Positions 42,482 through 53,315 of a DNA stretch of 64,000 nucleotides are shown here, in pieces. The notes beneath the pieces were generated by a model. The model saw only the letters and a list, made by a program, of their open reading frames with translations, searched no databases and was not told the origin of the DNA. The position numbers and the translations under genes are program-made. Source of the DNA: Pomphorhynchus laevis (lineage: Eukaryota > Acanthocephala > Palaeacanthocephala > Echinorhynchida > Pomphorhynchidae); NCBI GenBank assembly GCA_012934845.2, contig WNNJ02001926.1, forward strand, positions 1 to 64,000, read 5' to 3'. Position 1 is the stretch's first letter; every line of letters begins with the position of its first letter.

Positions 42482-43498
42482 ATGGCCGGATTTCAAATAA
42501 AGGATCCACCGACCGACGGGATTACAAAAGTTATATTTGGAGGAAATTTTGCTCAGTTTTTGTTGGCATCCTCTTGGGATTGTAAAGTACGTCTATATGA
42601 AGTCAATAAAAATGCTATCAGATTTGAATATTCTCATGATCTACCGGTACTGGATTGTTGTTTACTCGACAATGTCTATGCGTTTAGCGGTGGCTTGGAT
42701 TGCACGCTAAAGATGTTTGATTTTAATTCGCAGAAAGAGTTATGTCTTGGTAAGAATCATAAGAGTGCAATACGATGTATTTTGCATTCGAGTAAATTAA
42801 ACGCCATTCTTACCGGAAGTTGGGATTCAACTGTCAGAATTTGGGACTGTCGTGATAGAAAGATCAGCAGCTCAATGAATCAATCAAGTAAAGTTTATAC
42901 GATGGATTGCGTAAATGATCGACTTGTCGTTGGAACATCAGATCGTAAAGTTAGCATATGGGATCTTCGAAGCACCCAAAGCCCTATAAGTAGCAAAGAT
43001 TCTAGCTTAAAATTCCAAACAAGGTGTATAAAGTGCTTTCCAAACGGACAGGGATATATATTAGGATCTATTGAAGGACGCGTTGCTGTTGAATTTTTTA
43101 ATTCTACTGCCTCTACTAACAATGACAGTTCGACCGCTTGCTCAACAATTACAACGCAAAAAAGGTATGCATTCAAATGTCACAGGGGAAAATATAAAGA
43201 AGGGGATGTGGATTTGATTTGGCCAGTGAACTGTATTGAATTTCATCCAATTCACGGAACTTTTGCGACCGGCGGTAGCGATGGATATGTGCATGTATGG
43301 GATGGAATAAATAAGAAACGCCTTTCTCAGTTTCATCAGTATGACACAGGAGTAACCTCATTAGCCTTTAGCCCAGATGGCATTCGGCTTGCAATTGCAA
43401 CTTCGTATAATTTTGAAGTTGGTGAACAAACACCGAAACCGATTGATGGCATATTTATAAGACTCGTGTCAGACTCTGAATGTAGACCTAAAGCTTAA
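42482..43498 (+). CDS. bub3: Bub3, mitotic checkpoint WD40 protein
   Basis: 338 residues without an intron, close to the usual 326-330. Bub3 is a seven-bladed propeller that binds the GLEBS motifs of Bub1 and BubR1/Mad3 and recruits them to phosphorylated MELT repeats of the kinetochore protein Knl1. Landmarks in order are LLASSWDCKVRLYEV, AFSGGLDCTLKMFDF, ILTGSWDSTVRIWD, LVVGTSDRKVSIWDLR, SLKFQTRCIKCFPNGQGY, SSIEGRVAVE-like GSIEGRVAVEFF, YAFKCHRGK, FATGGSDGYVHVWD and the final IFIRLVSDSECRPKA. A Ser/Thr-rich insert of about 15 residues (near 206-220) precedes the KCHR block. Absence of introns could mean an old retrocopy, but I see no decay. AATAAA lies at 43551-43556. Confidence 0.95.
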   Translation: MAGFQIKDPPTDGITKVIFGGNFAQFLLASSWDCKVRLYEVNKNAIRFEYSHDLPVLDCCLLDNVYAFSGGLDCTLKMFDFNSQKELCLGKNHKSAIRCILHSSKLNAILTGSWDSTVRIWDCRDRKISSSMNQSSKVYTMDCVNDRLVVGTSDRKVSIWDLRSTQSPISSKDSSLKFQTRCIKCFPNGQGYILGSIEGRVAVEFFNSTASTNNDSSTACSTITTQKRYAFKCHRGKYKEGDVDLIWPVNCIEFHPIHGTFATGGSDGYVHVWDGINKKRLSQFHQYDTGVTSLAFSPDGIRLAIATSYNFEVGEQTPKPIDGIFIRLVSDSECRPKA

Positions 43499-43550
43499 TT
43501 GTTATGGTTATAACTTTGCATACAGCTATTTATATCAGTTATTTGTGCCT

Positions 43551-43556
43551 AATAAA
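43551..43556 (+). terminator. Bub3 polyadenylation signal
   Basis: AATAAA lies 53 nt after the Bub3 stop codon, a normal distance for a short animal 3' UTR. Confidence 0.6.
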
Positions 43557-43676
43557 TTGAAGTATTGTGTGCATAAAAGACAAATTGGATTTTAATGAAT
43601 TCATTTAATGTACAGTTTTATGTTTTTAATATAACATGATAATTGATTGTTTAAAAAATTTTTGTTTTGTATAAAT

Positions 43677-43850
43677 TTATTTATACGGAGTTTTTAGAAG
43701 TAAATCTGACAAATATTTATCAAACATTTGATTAACATATCCATTTGGTCTCTCCAACAAGGATGAATATTTTCTAAGCAATTTAGAAACCTTGCGTTTC
43801 ACTGATGTATATTCCAGAACAGGAAAATCAAGAACATCCCAGCAATTGCT
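43677..43850 (-). CDS. C-terminal coding end of an unrecognised gene
   Basis: The minus strand reads NCWDVLDFPVLEYTSVKRKV, then SKLLRKYSSLLERPNGYVNQ and MFDKYLSDLLLKTPYK, and stops at TAA 43677-43679. The composition and helix pattern look like real protein, unlike nearby frames. AATAAA overlaps the stop. It converges on Bub3 with 178 bp between the stops. Upstream it joins family A LINE sequence at ATTCAGCAATTG (about 43842-43854), so either a splice acceptor sits there or the LINE has cut the gene. I do not recognise the family. Confidence 0.45.
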   Translation of the reverse strand, partial: SNCWDVLDFPVLEYTSVKRKVSKLLRKYSSLLERPNGYVNQMFDKYLSDLLLKTPYK

Positions 43851-46363
43851 GAATGAACCGAGCGACTTTTGACAAACACATGAAAACTCGGTGGGATTAG
43901 ATTATGCCTACTTAAATGATCATGGACTCTACGCACATGCGCTTTTTAGTAGATGGAGATGAAGGAATTTTGAATCGAAATGGGCTGTAGGTCTTTGGGA
44001 CATGAAACCGGATTTCGGTTAGCTAAAAATTTTCTTCGACTGATGTTGATGCCGGCTACATTGGATGGTGAAGCTAACAGCATTGTGACGGCCACTTCTC
44101 TTATTTGATCGGCTAATAAAAGCTGACAAACTCGAGAAGAGAATGGAGCAACGGATTTGGAGGTGCCCGGATATGGGCCCAGGATTTAAAGATATCCATA
44201 ACAGTTAAATCCATGATTCTGAAGTCACCCCAAGACTAGATTGGCTGGGGAAAAGCGTGGCTCCATAATTATGTAGGGCTAGTGACTTCTCCAAAACTTT
44301 ATCAATGCCTACGTTGCTGCCGATCCAACCCGATGCCCTCTCTCGACACCATAAAAATATCTCCTTCTTGAATATCTTCTAGAAAGAAGCCTGAGAGAAA
44401 CTAAGACGAGCAATACTCGTCCTGTCTATACTCAGCTGGAGTTTATATCTAAATATCCAGTATTAATTCGAGAGAACTTGCCTTAAGGAAGCAGAGAGAT
44501 TGGGAAGTGCAGCTTTTTCGCTAGGACGTTGAGTTTTGTTGGTGGGACTGTAAATACGACCTTTATAGGTAGTCGAAAGGATCCCGGTAGCTTGCGAAGA
44601 GAGATAGGAATTAAATTCGGTCAAACTTTCATTCCCTATCCTCCTGGGGAAGAGTTGGATACCTGCCTGAAAAAAATCCACTCTAATAGGACCAAAGTGA
44701 TTCCCCTTCTAAGTGACGTGTATTCCTCAATCCGACAGCGTATTAGCTCATGAAATGTGGTCCGTTGTTGGCGCAACTGCTCAGTGTATATGGGTTTTAA
44801 CAACCACGTCCTATGTAGCAATAAAATGTCGAGGAGTAAGTTTGTTGTTGATCAATGAAAGGTAGGGGCCGGTGGTTTGTGAATAAGATAATCTTTTGTG
44901 GCTCTGCGGGGTACTGCATTAAACCAACGACCAGTTTTGTCGTTGAAGTCACTGATTAACATGTCGTAGTCACTACCTAAAATACAGTCCAGGATGTCAC
45001 GGTTCTTGTGAATATATTCCGGCCGGATGTAGATATTGGCTAGGCTTATGCGTTTACAGTTCTTGACAAGTGCTATAACTAAACAAGACATGGATGGACG
45101 GAGGACCTTAAAGAGCATTTAACTAGGGTTAAAAGACCTTACGATGACGATTAGTAGGGAGGGGTAATGTACGGAGGTGAGTGTGTGTAGATATGCTTCG
45201 GGATAAATCGAGTAATGTCCTGGGGTAGACGGATAGACCACGTCTCCTGAATGACTATAACATCTGCATATCAACCAGATAGAAGCCTAAGGGTGGAATC
45301 ACTTCCCGAATTCAACTTAAGAATATTAAGTGAAAAAGGCTCTTGAGTATTTCCCATTGCGTTAGTGTAACCGAAGTGAGACGCTTTCCGCCTAGTCGAA
45401 ATCGTAGGCGGAAATGTCACCCTTTCCACCTCCTGTTCCAGCAGATGGAGACATTTGCCCACGGTCATTATCTTCATTTCCCTGAAATATTGCTTTCCAA
45501 AAATTGCTATGTTGGTTCTTACACACTAACGTTTTCGACCCAGCAACCTGAGTTGTGCCATTTCTTTTCTTGGGTTTGCGCATATTTTTCTTGTTACTCG
45601 GCATCACAACTGGGGAATCGAGTGAAATTACCCAGTTGATTAACTAAGAATTTTCAAAATTCTCTAATTGAACCATACATAGACTCACAATGTTTAATTT
45701 CAATGAGTGAGTTCTAGTATTTCCACCACATATACTTTCATCATTCATCCCTGCCGTGGCGTCAACGGCAAAACTACCAGATTAGGTTTTATCTAGCCTG
45801 TGTCATTTTGATAATTCTTGAAACAAACACATTTCTTTGACCATGCAGGGTGTTCACCCCCGATATTCGAACACTAAGGTGTATTTTCGCATTTTGTCTT
45901 GTGTAACATACTCGAGCCACATACCCCGCATTTCGGAGGCAAGGAGCAACCAGAGGACCAATGCTTACACTGGTGGCAAGTGTTGCAGTATGGGTACAAT
46001 AATCCATCCGTTTCCATTACGGTGAATTTCAGATTGTACCCCATAAAGGGGTTACATGTTGAGTTATCAAAATTCAGCGCGACATCTACCAGGGCGTTAC
46101 AAAACGCCACCGGGATGGGAAATCCCTTGTTACCACTAATAAATCGAATATTGGTTATGTTAAAATCATTTTTAAGCATTACCACATCGCCTTCCGTGAT
46201 GAAGGTCGGAATATTGTTAATTTTAACAGAAGATAAAATCGTTTTTGATTATATAGTGGCTAAATTAGTGTATCTGCCATTAAAAATTTCAGTGGAGGCT
46301 TTAGTGGAAGCGAAATAGATCTTGATTTCGCCTTCATAGTATTTTTTGTATTTTTCGAAACAC
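43851..46363 (-). mobile_element. Family A LINE, decayed minus-strand copy (main part)
   Basis: Read backwards, the copy shows ORF1 zinc clusters near 45890-46000 (CNTCHQCKHWSSGC, CGVCGSS), the ORF2 start FSLNILKLNSG (about 45330), SDFNDKTGRW (about 44940) and the region before the RT (about 44050-44470). It ends at ATTCAGCAATTG in the middle of the RT, so its 3' third is missing. Many frameshifts and stops are present. Confidence 0.8.
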
Positions 46364-46377
46364 GTAAAAAGAGACAA

Positions 46378-47440
46378 GTGATTACCAGAAACATTATAGA
46401 ATGTTTTCTCAATCAGCAGGGAAAGGACTTAACCTTTAAGGACATGTCTTCTATATTAAACCTATCAAAAAGTAAAGTAAAAAGGTTATATAAGAAATAT
46501 CTCAATGGGTATTTTGTTGATTTAACAAATTTTAAAACTGCTGGAGAAAAAAAAAACAGTGAACTTGAAAAATTTGTCGTTTGAGAAAAGCATTTTATCT
46601 ACAGAGATAGCTTCTAACCCATGCGCAAGTTTAAAAACGCTGGCATCTACTCTTTCTTCATACAATGCTTTAGGTTCCTATTCCATTTCAACAGTCTCAA
46701 AAATCATAAAGAAAATGAATTACACAAGGAAGACGCTGACCTTGGTTCCGATAAATAGAAACAGTAACATCAACAAAACAACAAGGGCTTAATATGGAAC
46801 AACTATCAATACGATTGATGTTACTGTTTAATATTGATGTTTAATATTGATGTTACCGATTAATATTGAACAACTATCAATACGATTGCCGATAACAGAT
46901 TGATTTTTCTTTACGAATCTGGGTTTAATCTACATTTGCATCAGAAAATGGGGTATTCGCCAAAAAATACGAAGTGTTTTATTAATGTCCCAAATTCGAA
47001 AGGTGTAAATGTTTCACTGCTGTGTGCTATAACAACTTCTAGTGTTTTCGCACATAAAACCAAAATCGGAAGTTTTAAATCTATTGATATTATAGAATTC
47101 ATTTCTTCAAAGTTTCCACCGTTAGAAAAGCAACAACAGGAAATATGTAATAATGGACAACGCATCCATACAAAAGACAGCCGAGGTTCACGAAGCGTTT
47201 AACAGGAAAAACTGCATACTTATGTTCTTACCTCCGTACTCTCCTCAGCTCAATCCTATTGAGGAATTCTTTGCATGTCTAAAAGCAAGAGTCAAACAAC
47301 GACCCGCATCTACCAATCCTCAAATGCTTATTGGTGTAATTAATGACGTAGTTACAAATGATAACTTCTTAATGACTGGATACTTTGAACATATGAGAAG
47401 ATGGGTTTTACAAGCAATTGTACATGCTGATTTTATTTAA
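46378..47440 (+). pseudogene. IS630/Tc1/mariner-type transposase, broken
   Basis: The N-terminal helix-turn-helix (SSILNLSKSKVKRLYKKY) is followed by a second helical region (STVSKIIKKMNYTRKTL). The catalytic region shows RLIFLYESGFNLH, MDNASIQKTAEVHEAF and FLPPYSPQLNPIEEFFACLK. These correspond to the three acidic sites of the DDE_3 fold. The first, normally Asp before Glu-Ser-Gly-Phe, is Tyr here. There is a frameshift near 46578, a roughly 70-bp internal duplication of AACAACTATCAATACGATT between 46798 and 46890, and another frameshift near 47150. It resembles transposases common in invertebrates and microsporidia. Confidence 0.75.
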
Positions 47441-47527
47441 ATTAAATACCTTTTTATATTTTTAGTTTTAAAATTATATTATGGTTATTCGTAAAAAAAT
47501 AACATGAACCAAAGCAACCTGAAGGAG

Positions 47528-47740
47528 GAGTCTATAATAATGCAAATAGGGTTCTATAATTATGCAAATAGGGGTCTATAATTATGCAAAAAGGGGTCTA
47601 TAATAATGCAAATAGGGGTCCATAATAATGCAAAAAGGGTTCTATAATAATGCAAATAGGGGTCTATAATAATGCAAATAGGGGTCTATAATAATGCAAA
47701 AAGGGGTCTATAATAATGCAAAAAGGGGTCTATAATAATG
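47528..47740 (+). repeat. 22-bp minisatellite, about ten units
   Basis: The unit GGGGTCTATAATAATGCAAA with two or three more A/T bases is repeated about ten times. Variants alternate AAATA and AAAAA and sometimes ATTATG or GTTCTA. It lies inside the DNA transposon near its right edge. Confidence 0.95.
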
Positions 47741-47758
47741 AAATACTCTGTAAAAAGA

Positions 47759-47990
47759 ATCCGTTTTCTATACTGGTTTGCGAAATCTCTGATAAATAAG
47801 TTGAAGGGATTTTGCATTTCTTGAGGCGCCAACAGTCTAATAATAATTTAGCTGGGCAGTCTTGGTACTGGCGGAAGTTCACCATCAAGATTATTTTCAG
47901 ATACAGTAAAAAAATCCACTAACCTGCATTGCTCCATTCCCAGGAACAAGCATTTTTTGGAATCGTTTGATAGTTCCGACATTGCACGGA
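47759..47990 (-). mobile_element. Family A LINE, decayed minus-strand copy (5' part)
   Basis: This is the continuation of the copy at 43851-46363 beyond the transposon. The minus strand reads MSELSNDSKKCLFLGMEQC from about 47980, then GELPPVPRLPS and RKRILF at the transposon edge. One stop follows PPVPRLPS. Confidence 0.75.
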
Positions 47991-48021
47991 TTTTAGTTTC
48001 TAAACATTTGATATACTGATT

Positions 48022-48130
48022 TTCATTTAGCTCCGAGCAATTGATCCAAACAATTGATCTGCGTAAGCATAAAAATTGATCCGATTTTCATTTAGCTCCG
48101 AGCAATTGATCTGCGTAAGCATAAAAATCA
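48022..48130 (+). repeat. Imperfect tandem duplication of about 60 bp
   Basis: TTTTCATTTAGCTCCGAGCA and ATTGATCTGCGTAAGCATAA each occur twice (about 48023-48075 and 48084-48128). The first copy carries an extra CAAACAATTGATC. It lies between the two head-to-head family A copies. Confidence 0.75.
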
Positions 48131-48239
48131 CGTACAACTTTCATGAGTGCAATTTCAACTGTTTTAAATATACAGATTCATATATATCTTACCATTTTGG
48201 ATGTGTGCGCTTGGTTTTAACCTTAGATAAAAAATGTGC

Positions 48240-51200
48240 AGCATTTCAACGTCGGAACAATCAATGGAAAGCAAAATAATGCTCAATTCTCCAGCAAATG
48301 CAGAAAAGAAAATATGTTTTTTAACTTCTTTTAATTTCATTCCTGGGGGGACTTCTCCCGGTATCAAAACTGGCTAACTGAGTGGTTATCAAATTATTAG
48401 AGCCTCTGGAGAGGCAGAGTTTATTTAACACCTTTCTAAGGAGATTTACTGACCAGTTCAAAAAGAGAATTCTCTTCAACTGTGTTAAATACTATGAGTC
48501 TGAAATAAAAATATCTTTTGCCACATCAGATCTGGCCAAGAGTTATATCAAGTATTTCAATGAGGCGCATACGAAAATTGCAGCTATTTCGTCTAAGCCG
48601 ATCATGGCCACGTTAAAAATTAACAATATACCAACATTTCTCTCAGACGAATATGTACCGATGTTAGAAGAAGAATTAAATATATCTTGCGTTCGGTTTA
48701 TAATCGAGAAAAAGGATACCCCATCCTGGTGATCTTCTGCAATGCACCGATGGATGTGGCACAAAACTTGTCAATCTCGACTTCAAAGCTCTTCATGGGA
48801 TACAACCTAAATTTTACATTAATTGATACCGACTCTCTAACCTACCCCCACTGTAATAAGTGCCACCAATGGGGGTATTGGGCATTGGGTTGTTTCCTAC
48901 CCCAGAAGTGCGGGGTGTACGGGACTTCTACTATTCACTCTGGAAAATTCATGAATAAATTACACTGCTCTAACTGCGGAGGGGGGGGATACCCCGCCTG
49001 ATCAAAAAGATGTATAAATTTTAAAGAATATCAAAAAAGGCACAAGTGCCCCAAACCTAGACCGACGACTTTTGTGGAGGCTGTCTCGACCATCGAAGAA
49101 GACAGGCTCTCTGATGCAGAAATCCTCAATCTCATAGAAGGGAAGAATCAGGCCTCGATGGTACACTTTGAGAACTTAATTAAAAATATTATCACCACCA
49201 GCAGGGAAGGTTAACAATTTAAAGAAGACTCCAAAATCAAAAACACTAACAGGTTTTTCGCAGAATGTAGCCCCTATGAAGTTAGCCTGTAAAAACTTAA
49301 TCTGGGCTTTAGTCAGTACCGAGGAAAATGAAGATAACACCCGTGGGCAAATGTCTTCACATTTAAGAACAGTAGGTAGAAAGGGTGACTTTTCCGCTTC
49401 TGGTTCCGACTAGGCGGAAAGCGTCCTACTGCGGTTACACTTTCGCCATGGGAAGTACTCAAGAGTCTTTTTCACTGAATATCCTTCAGTGGAATTCGGT
49501 AGATGCTTCTGCCCTAAGGCTTCTATCTGGTAGATATGCAGATGTTATAGTCCTTCAGGAGACGCGGTCTATCCGTCTACCCCAGGACATTACTCGATTT
49601 ATCTCAAAGCATATCTTTACACACTTCACTCCGTACATTACCCCTCTTACTCATCGTCATCCCAAGGTCTTTTAACCCTAGTTTAATGCTTCTTAAGGTT
49701 CTCCGTCTTATTGAACTTCTCTTGTCATGCCATGTTTTGTTTAGTTATAGCACTTGTCAAGAACGGTAAACGCATCAGCCTAGCCAATATATACATCAGG
49801 CCGGAAGAGATTCACAAGAACCGTTTCTTCTTGGACCGTATTTTAGGTAGTGGCTACGAATGTTACTCGGTGACTTCAACGACATAACTGGTCGTTGAAT
49901 TAATGCAGCACTTCGCAGAGCCAGGAGCAATTTTTTTATTCACAAACCACCGACCCCAACCTTTCATTGCTCAACAACAAACTCACTCCTCGACATTTTA
50001 CTGCTACATAGGACGTAGTTGTTAAAACCCATATGCACTGAGCAGTCACCCCAACAACTGAACACCTCTCATGATCTAATACGCTGCGGCCAGAGGAAGA
50101 TAAGTTGCTTAGAAAAAGGTTTCGCTTTGATCCAATTAGAGTAGCTTTCTTTTAGGCAGCTATCAAACTTTTCTTTATGATAGGGAATTAGAGTTTACCG
50201 AATTTAATTCCAACATCTCTTGGCAAGCTACCGGGATCCTTTAGACTATCTACAAAGGTCGCATTTACAGTCCCACTCCGGCAAAACTCAAGATATTAGC
50301 TAAAATGCTACACCTTCCCAATCTCTCTGCTTTCTTTAGGCAGGTTCTCTTGAATGAATACTGGAGTTCTAAATATAGGATCCAGCTTTGTAGGGACATG
50401 ACGAGTATTGCTCGTCTTAGTCCCTTTCAGGCCCTTCTGGAAGATATTCGAGAAGGAGAAGTTTGTCTGCTGGCATGAGAGGCCATCGGGGTGGATTGGT
50501 AGCGTAGGCATTGTTAAAGTCTGGGAGGAGTCAAGATCACTGCATTACTATGTAGCCACCCTTTCTCCCCTACCAATCCCGCCTTGAGGTTACTTCAGGA
50601 GCAGGGATTTATCCGTTGCGAATATCCTTAACTCCTGGGGCCCACTTCCGGGCACCTCCAAAACCGTTGCTTCAATCTCGTTTTGTATTTGTCAGCTTTT
50701 GACAGCTGATCAAAGAAGAGAAGTGGCCATCACAATGCTGTTAGCCTCACCATCCGATGTAGCCGGCATCAACATCAGTCGTAGAATATTTTTAGCTAAG
50801 CGAAATCCGGTTTCATGTTTTAAAGACCTGCGGCCCATTTCGATTCAAAATACCCTCATCTCCATCTACGAAAAAGCGCTTGCGCTTTTTATCAGGGATC
50901 ATTTAGGTAGGCGTAATTTAATCCCACCGAGTTTTCATGGGTTTGTCAAAGAGCGCTCGGTTCATTAAGCAATTGGTGAAGTGCACCAGTTTTGTCAGGA
51001 TAACTGTCATCAGCTTGCTGTAGCTGTATTTCTTGATTTTTCTGCTGCATTTGACCGGATCTCCATTCCCTTCGTTATCTCCTTTATCATGTCCCTAAAG
51101 GTTTGCCTGCGAGAATTGTTAACAGGGTGGAGTTATTTCTGTATACCAAGCGGTTCTATTATGAAGACGACCCTAATACACGTCAGTTTTACCCTATTAC

Positions 51201-51880
51201 AGGTGTGCCTTACGGTTCCTTACTTTCTCCTATCTTATATCTTGCAAGCTCTGTTGTTTTATTCAAGGCATTTAGACGCGATCAACATATTGTTGTATAC
51301 GCTGATGATACCACAGCCTAGTTTTCAGGACGCAGGTGCAAAGATGTAGTCTCAGGCATCAGCCGTTTCTTTTTAAGATTAAAAGATCAGTTGCTAATAT
51401 CCAATCTTATTTTAACTCCGAAAAATCGCAAGTGGTTTTCTTTCATGGCGCCCCTGCTACCAAAAAGAAGCTTAAGAGACTTGCACTCTCCTCTATTTTG
51501 CAGCCTTAACCACTACCCATCTTCACGAGTTGATTAAATTATCTGGGGTTCACCGTTTTGATGAATTGGTCGGCGAAAGCTGACCAGGATGGACTTGACC
51601 GTATTCTGAAGAGTGCTAGGTGGGCTCTGAAACGTGCCCAACATATGTCGTTGAATGGGAAAACCCAAGTACGCCTTTGGGGTACTTTGGCTATCTCGGG
51701 ATTAGTCTTCTTCTCTAAAGGACGTCCCCCAGAGCAAAGACTAAGCTTTCTCAAGCCCCTTATTTCAAGATTACCGACCATAGTATCGATCTTAAACTGC
51801 TGTTTTTCAACTGTCTTTTTTGGTTATTTCTAGTGGTTGTTAGTTATTTATTTAAGAAATTCCTTATTATTATCTTGTAT
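48240..51880 (+). mobile_element. Family A LINE, third plus-strand copy, decayed
   Basis: ORF1 begins near 48255 and shows FNTFLRRFTDQFKKRILF, CNKCHQWGYWALGC and CSNCGGGGYPA. A TGA follows (about 49000), at the same codon as in the second copy. ORF2 starts at about 49448 (MGSTQESFSLNILQWNS). It keeps FHGFVKERSVH, AVFLDFSAAFDRIS, GVPYGSLLSPILY and YADDTTA with many frameshifts between them. The 3' end (GGTTGTTAGTTATTTA) matches the intact copy, after a deletion of the last coding part. Confidence 0.85.
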
Positions 51881-52302
51881 CGTTACAAGCTTAGCTTATT
51901 GCCACTCCATTTGAAGTATTCACATTAGATGACAATATTGTGTTAATGTTACATGCAATCCCAAATCTTACTAACGGTATTATATCATGAGGAAGTTTTA
52001 TTATAGCCGTATTTATATCTTTTTATATTTTGTGCAGAGCATTGTGGTATTTAAATATTACATTCAGTTCTATCTTGTTTACCTTTACTTTTTTCGGAAT
52101 CAATTCTAGCCTTTTGCTGTTCTTCACATAATTGATCTGAGTTTTAATTTGTCTGTGTATATCCGAATTTTTTCAATTGTAGTATTACAGTTCCACTTCC
52201 TTTTGATAATCATGATCCGTGGATCATATTTTTCGAATTCGAAACAATTCGTTTCGGATAAGCGTTCTCTTTATTTTAGGTTTATGGCAGCTGCTTGCCT
52301 GT

Positions 52303-52327
52303 CCTTAGGACGTGCTACGTCCTAAGG
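52303..52327. repeat. Perfect 11-bp stem hairpin
   Basis: CCTTAGGACGT, GCT, ACGTCCTAAGG. A third partial copy (CTACGTCCTTAGCACG) follows at 52328-52343. It lies immediately before a Penelope-type 3' end. Confidence 0.85.
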
Positions 52328-52660
52328 CTACGTCCTTAGCACGTATTTGGCCCCGCTGCTATGTTGAGTAGAGGAGTTAGAGGTTGATACCTGATGGCAT
52401 AACAGTTCATCCTGATGACCTCTAATCCTTATTCTGATGCAATATCTGTTATTTATTAGTCTATTTATAAAAATAATTTTTATTTTAAATTTCAATTTTT
52501 TATTTTAACTTGATATAAATTATAAAAATCTTATAACAATTATTTAATTATTAAATTTTGATTTAGCATTATTATTATCTTTTGTTTATTTTATAATTAT
52601 ATTAAATACGTAGACTCAGTTAGCTGATTTAATTCCTATATAATTTTGTTGGGTAATTGC
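52328..52660 (+). mobile_element. Penelope-like element 3' end, solo fragment
   Basis: This begins with GTATTTGGCCCCGCTGCTATG and ends near AATACGTAGACTCAGTTAGC. It is the same repeat that follows the RT copy at 40.8-41.7 kb. No RT precedes it here. Confidence 0.65.
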
Positions 52661-52689
52661 TGTTTTTATCTTTGTAAATATTGTATTTT

Positions 52690-53235
52690 ATCGATACTAA
52701 TAATAATACAATAATTTATTTAACGTGGCAAATGCGTGCAAAATGCACGCTTACATGACCACTAACAAACAAAAAATAACATCAAAAGTCACAGATAATT
52801 AGTTAATTGTTGAAATGGAATTGGATTTGGCGTTTGAAGCACGGCATATATGTTGATTGGCGGATATGAATAGGCAGTTGATTCCACAAGAGAGGAGCAG
52901 CCACAACGAAGGAGCGGAAGCCAAAAGAGGTAGAGTAGTTTGGGACATGTAAAAGAAGGGAATTACGGGAACGCAGAGCACAATACACAGTATGAGAATT
53001 GTCGAGAAAAGGAAAGTTGAGAAATGAAGGGGTATGAGAAGTTATAAGGCGAAAATCAATGATAAGAAGACGAATTTGAACACGACAATAAATGGTAGGC
53101 CAATCAAGAGAAACAAGATAGTGGGATGTATGATCAAAACGACGAAGACGGAGGAGAACTCGGACGGCAGCGTTGATGATTCGTTGTAAAGGAAGAAGAG
53201 TGGATTTAGGTGAGTTGGAAAATATACTAAGACAG
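52690..53235 (-). mobile_element. Family L2 LINE, 3' part of a copy split by an LTR element
   Basis: The 3' end is at about 52710 (ACGTGGCAAATGCGTGC). The frame 53270-52803 reads LQRIINAAVRVLLRLRRFDH and IYCRVQIRLLI as in the other copies. It is cut at GACAG (53231-53235) and resumes after 57086 at GACAGTAATCAAG. Confidence 0.8.
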
Positions 53236-53315
53236 TGTAATGATAAACCAAATAAGGCTTTATTCAACAATCTAGAATATAGTTATACAATATGATTACA
53301 TGTTAGATTATCACA
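53236..53315 (-). repeat. 3' LTR of the Ty3/Gypsy-type element
   Basis: 80 bp beginning TG and ending CA on the plus strand. No difference was seen from the other LTR. The last codons of the polyprotein run into it. Confidence 0.9.

Larger units (their letters stand above)
46373..47749 (+). mobile_element. DDE-type DNA transposon inserted in the family A LINE
   Basis: The unit separates the ORF1 codons RKRILF (near 47755, minus strand) from KYYEGEIK (near 46330, minus strand), which adjoin in other copies. GTAAAAAGA is present at both edges (46364-46372 and 47750-47758). No clear terminal inverted repeat is visible. It contains a broken transposase and, toward the right end, a 22-bp tandem array. 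Confidence 0.65.

Noticed and set aside
46373-47749. Classical Tc1/mariner element with TA duplication
   Set aside because: The transposase fold fits, but no matching terminal inverted repeats are found and the flanking repeat is 9 bp.
36405-49003. TGA read as tryptophan (alternative genetic code)
   Set aside because: Epsin and the intact family A ORF2 end in TGA, and other family A copies use TGG at the codon, so a shared lesion is simpler.
25370-52660. Hammerheads in the Penelope-like 3' ends (CCTGATGACCTC, GTCGAAACCTGAT)
   Set aside because: Single core words are present, but the required order of both halves and the stems is not seen in any of the three copies.
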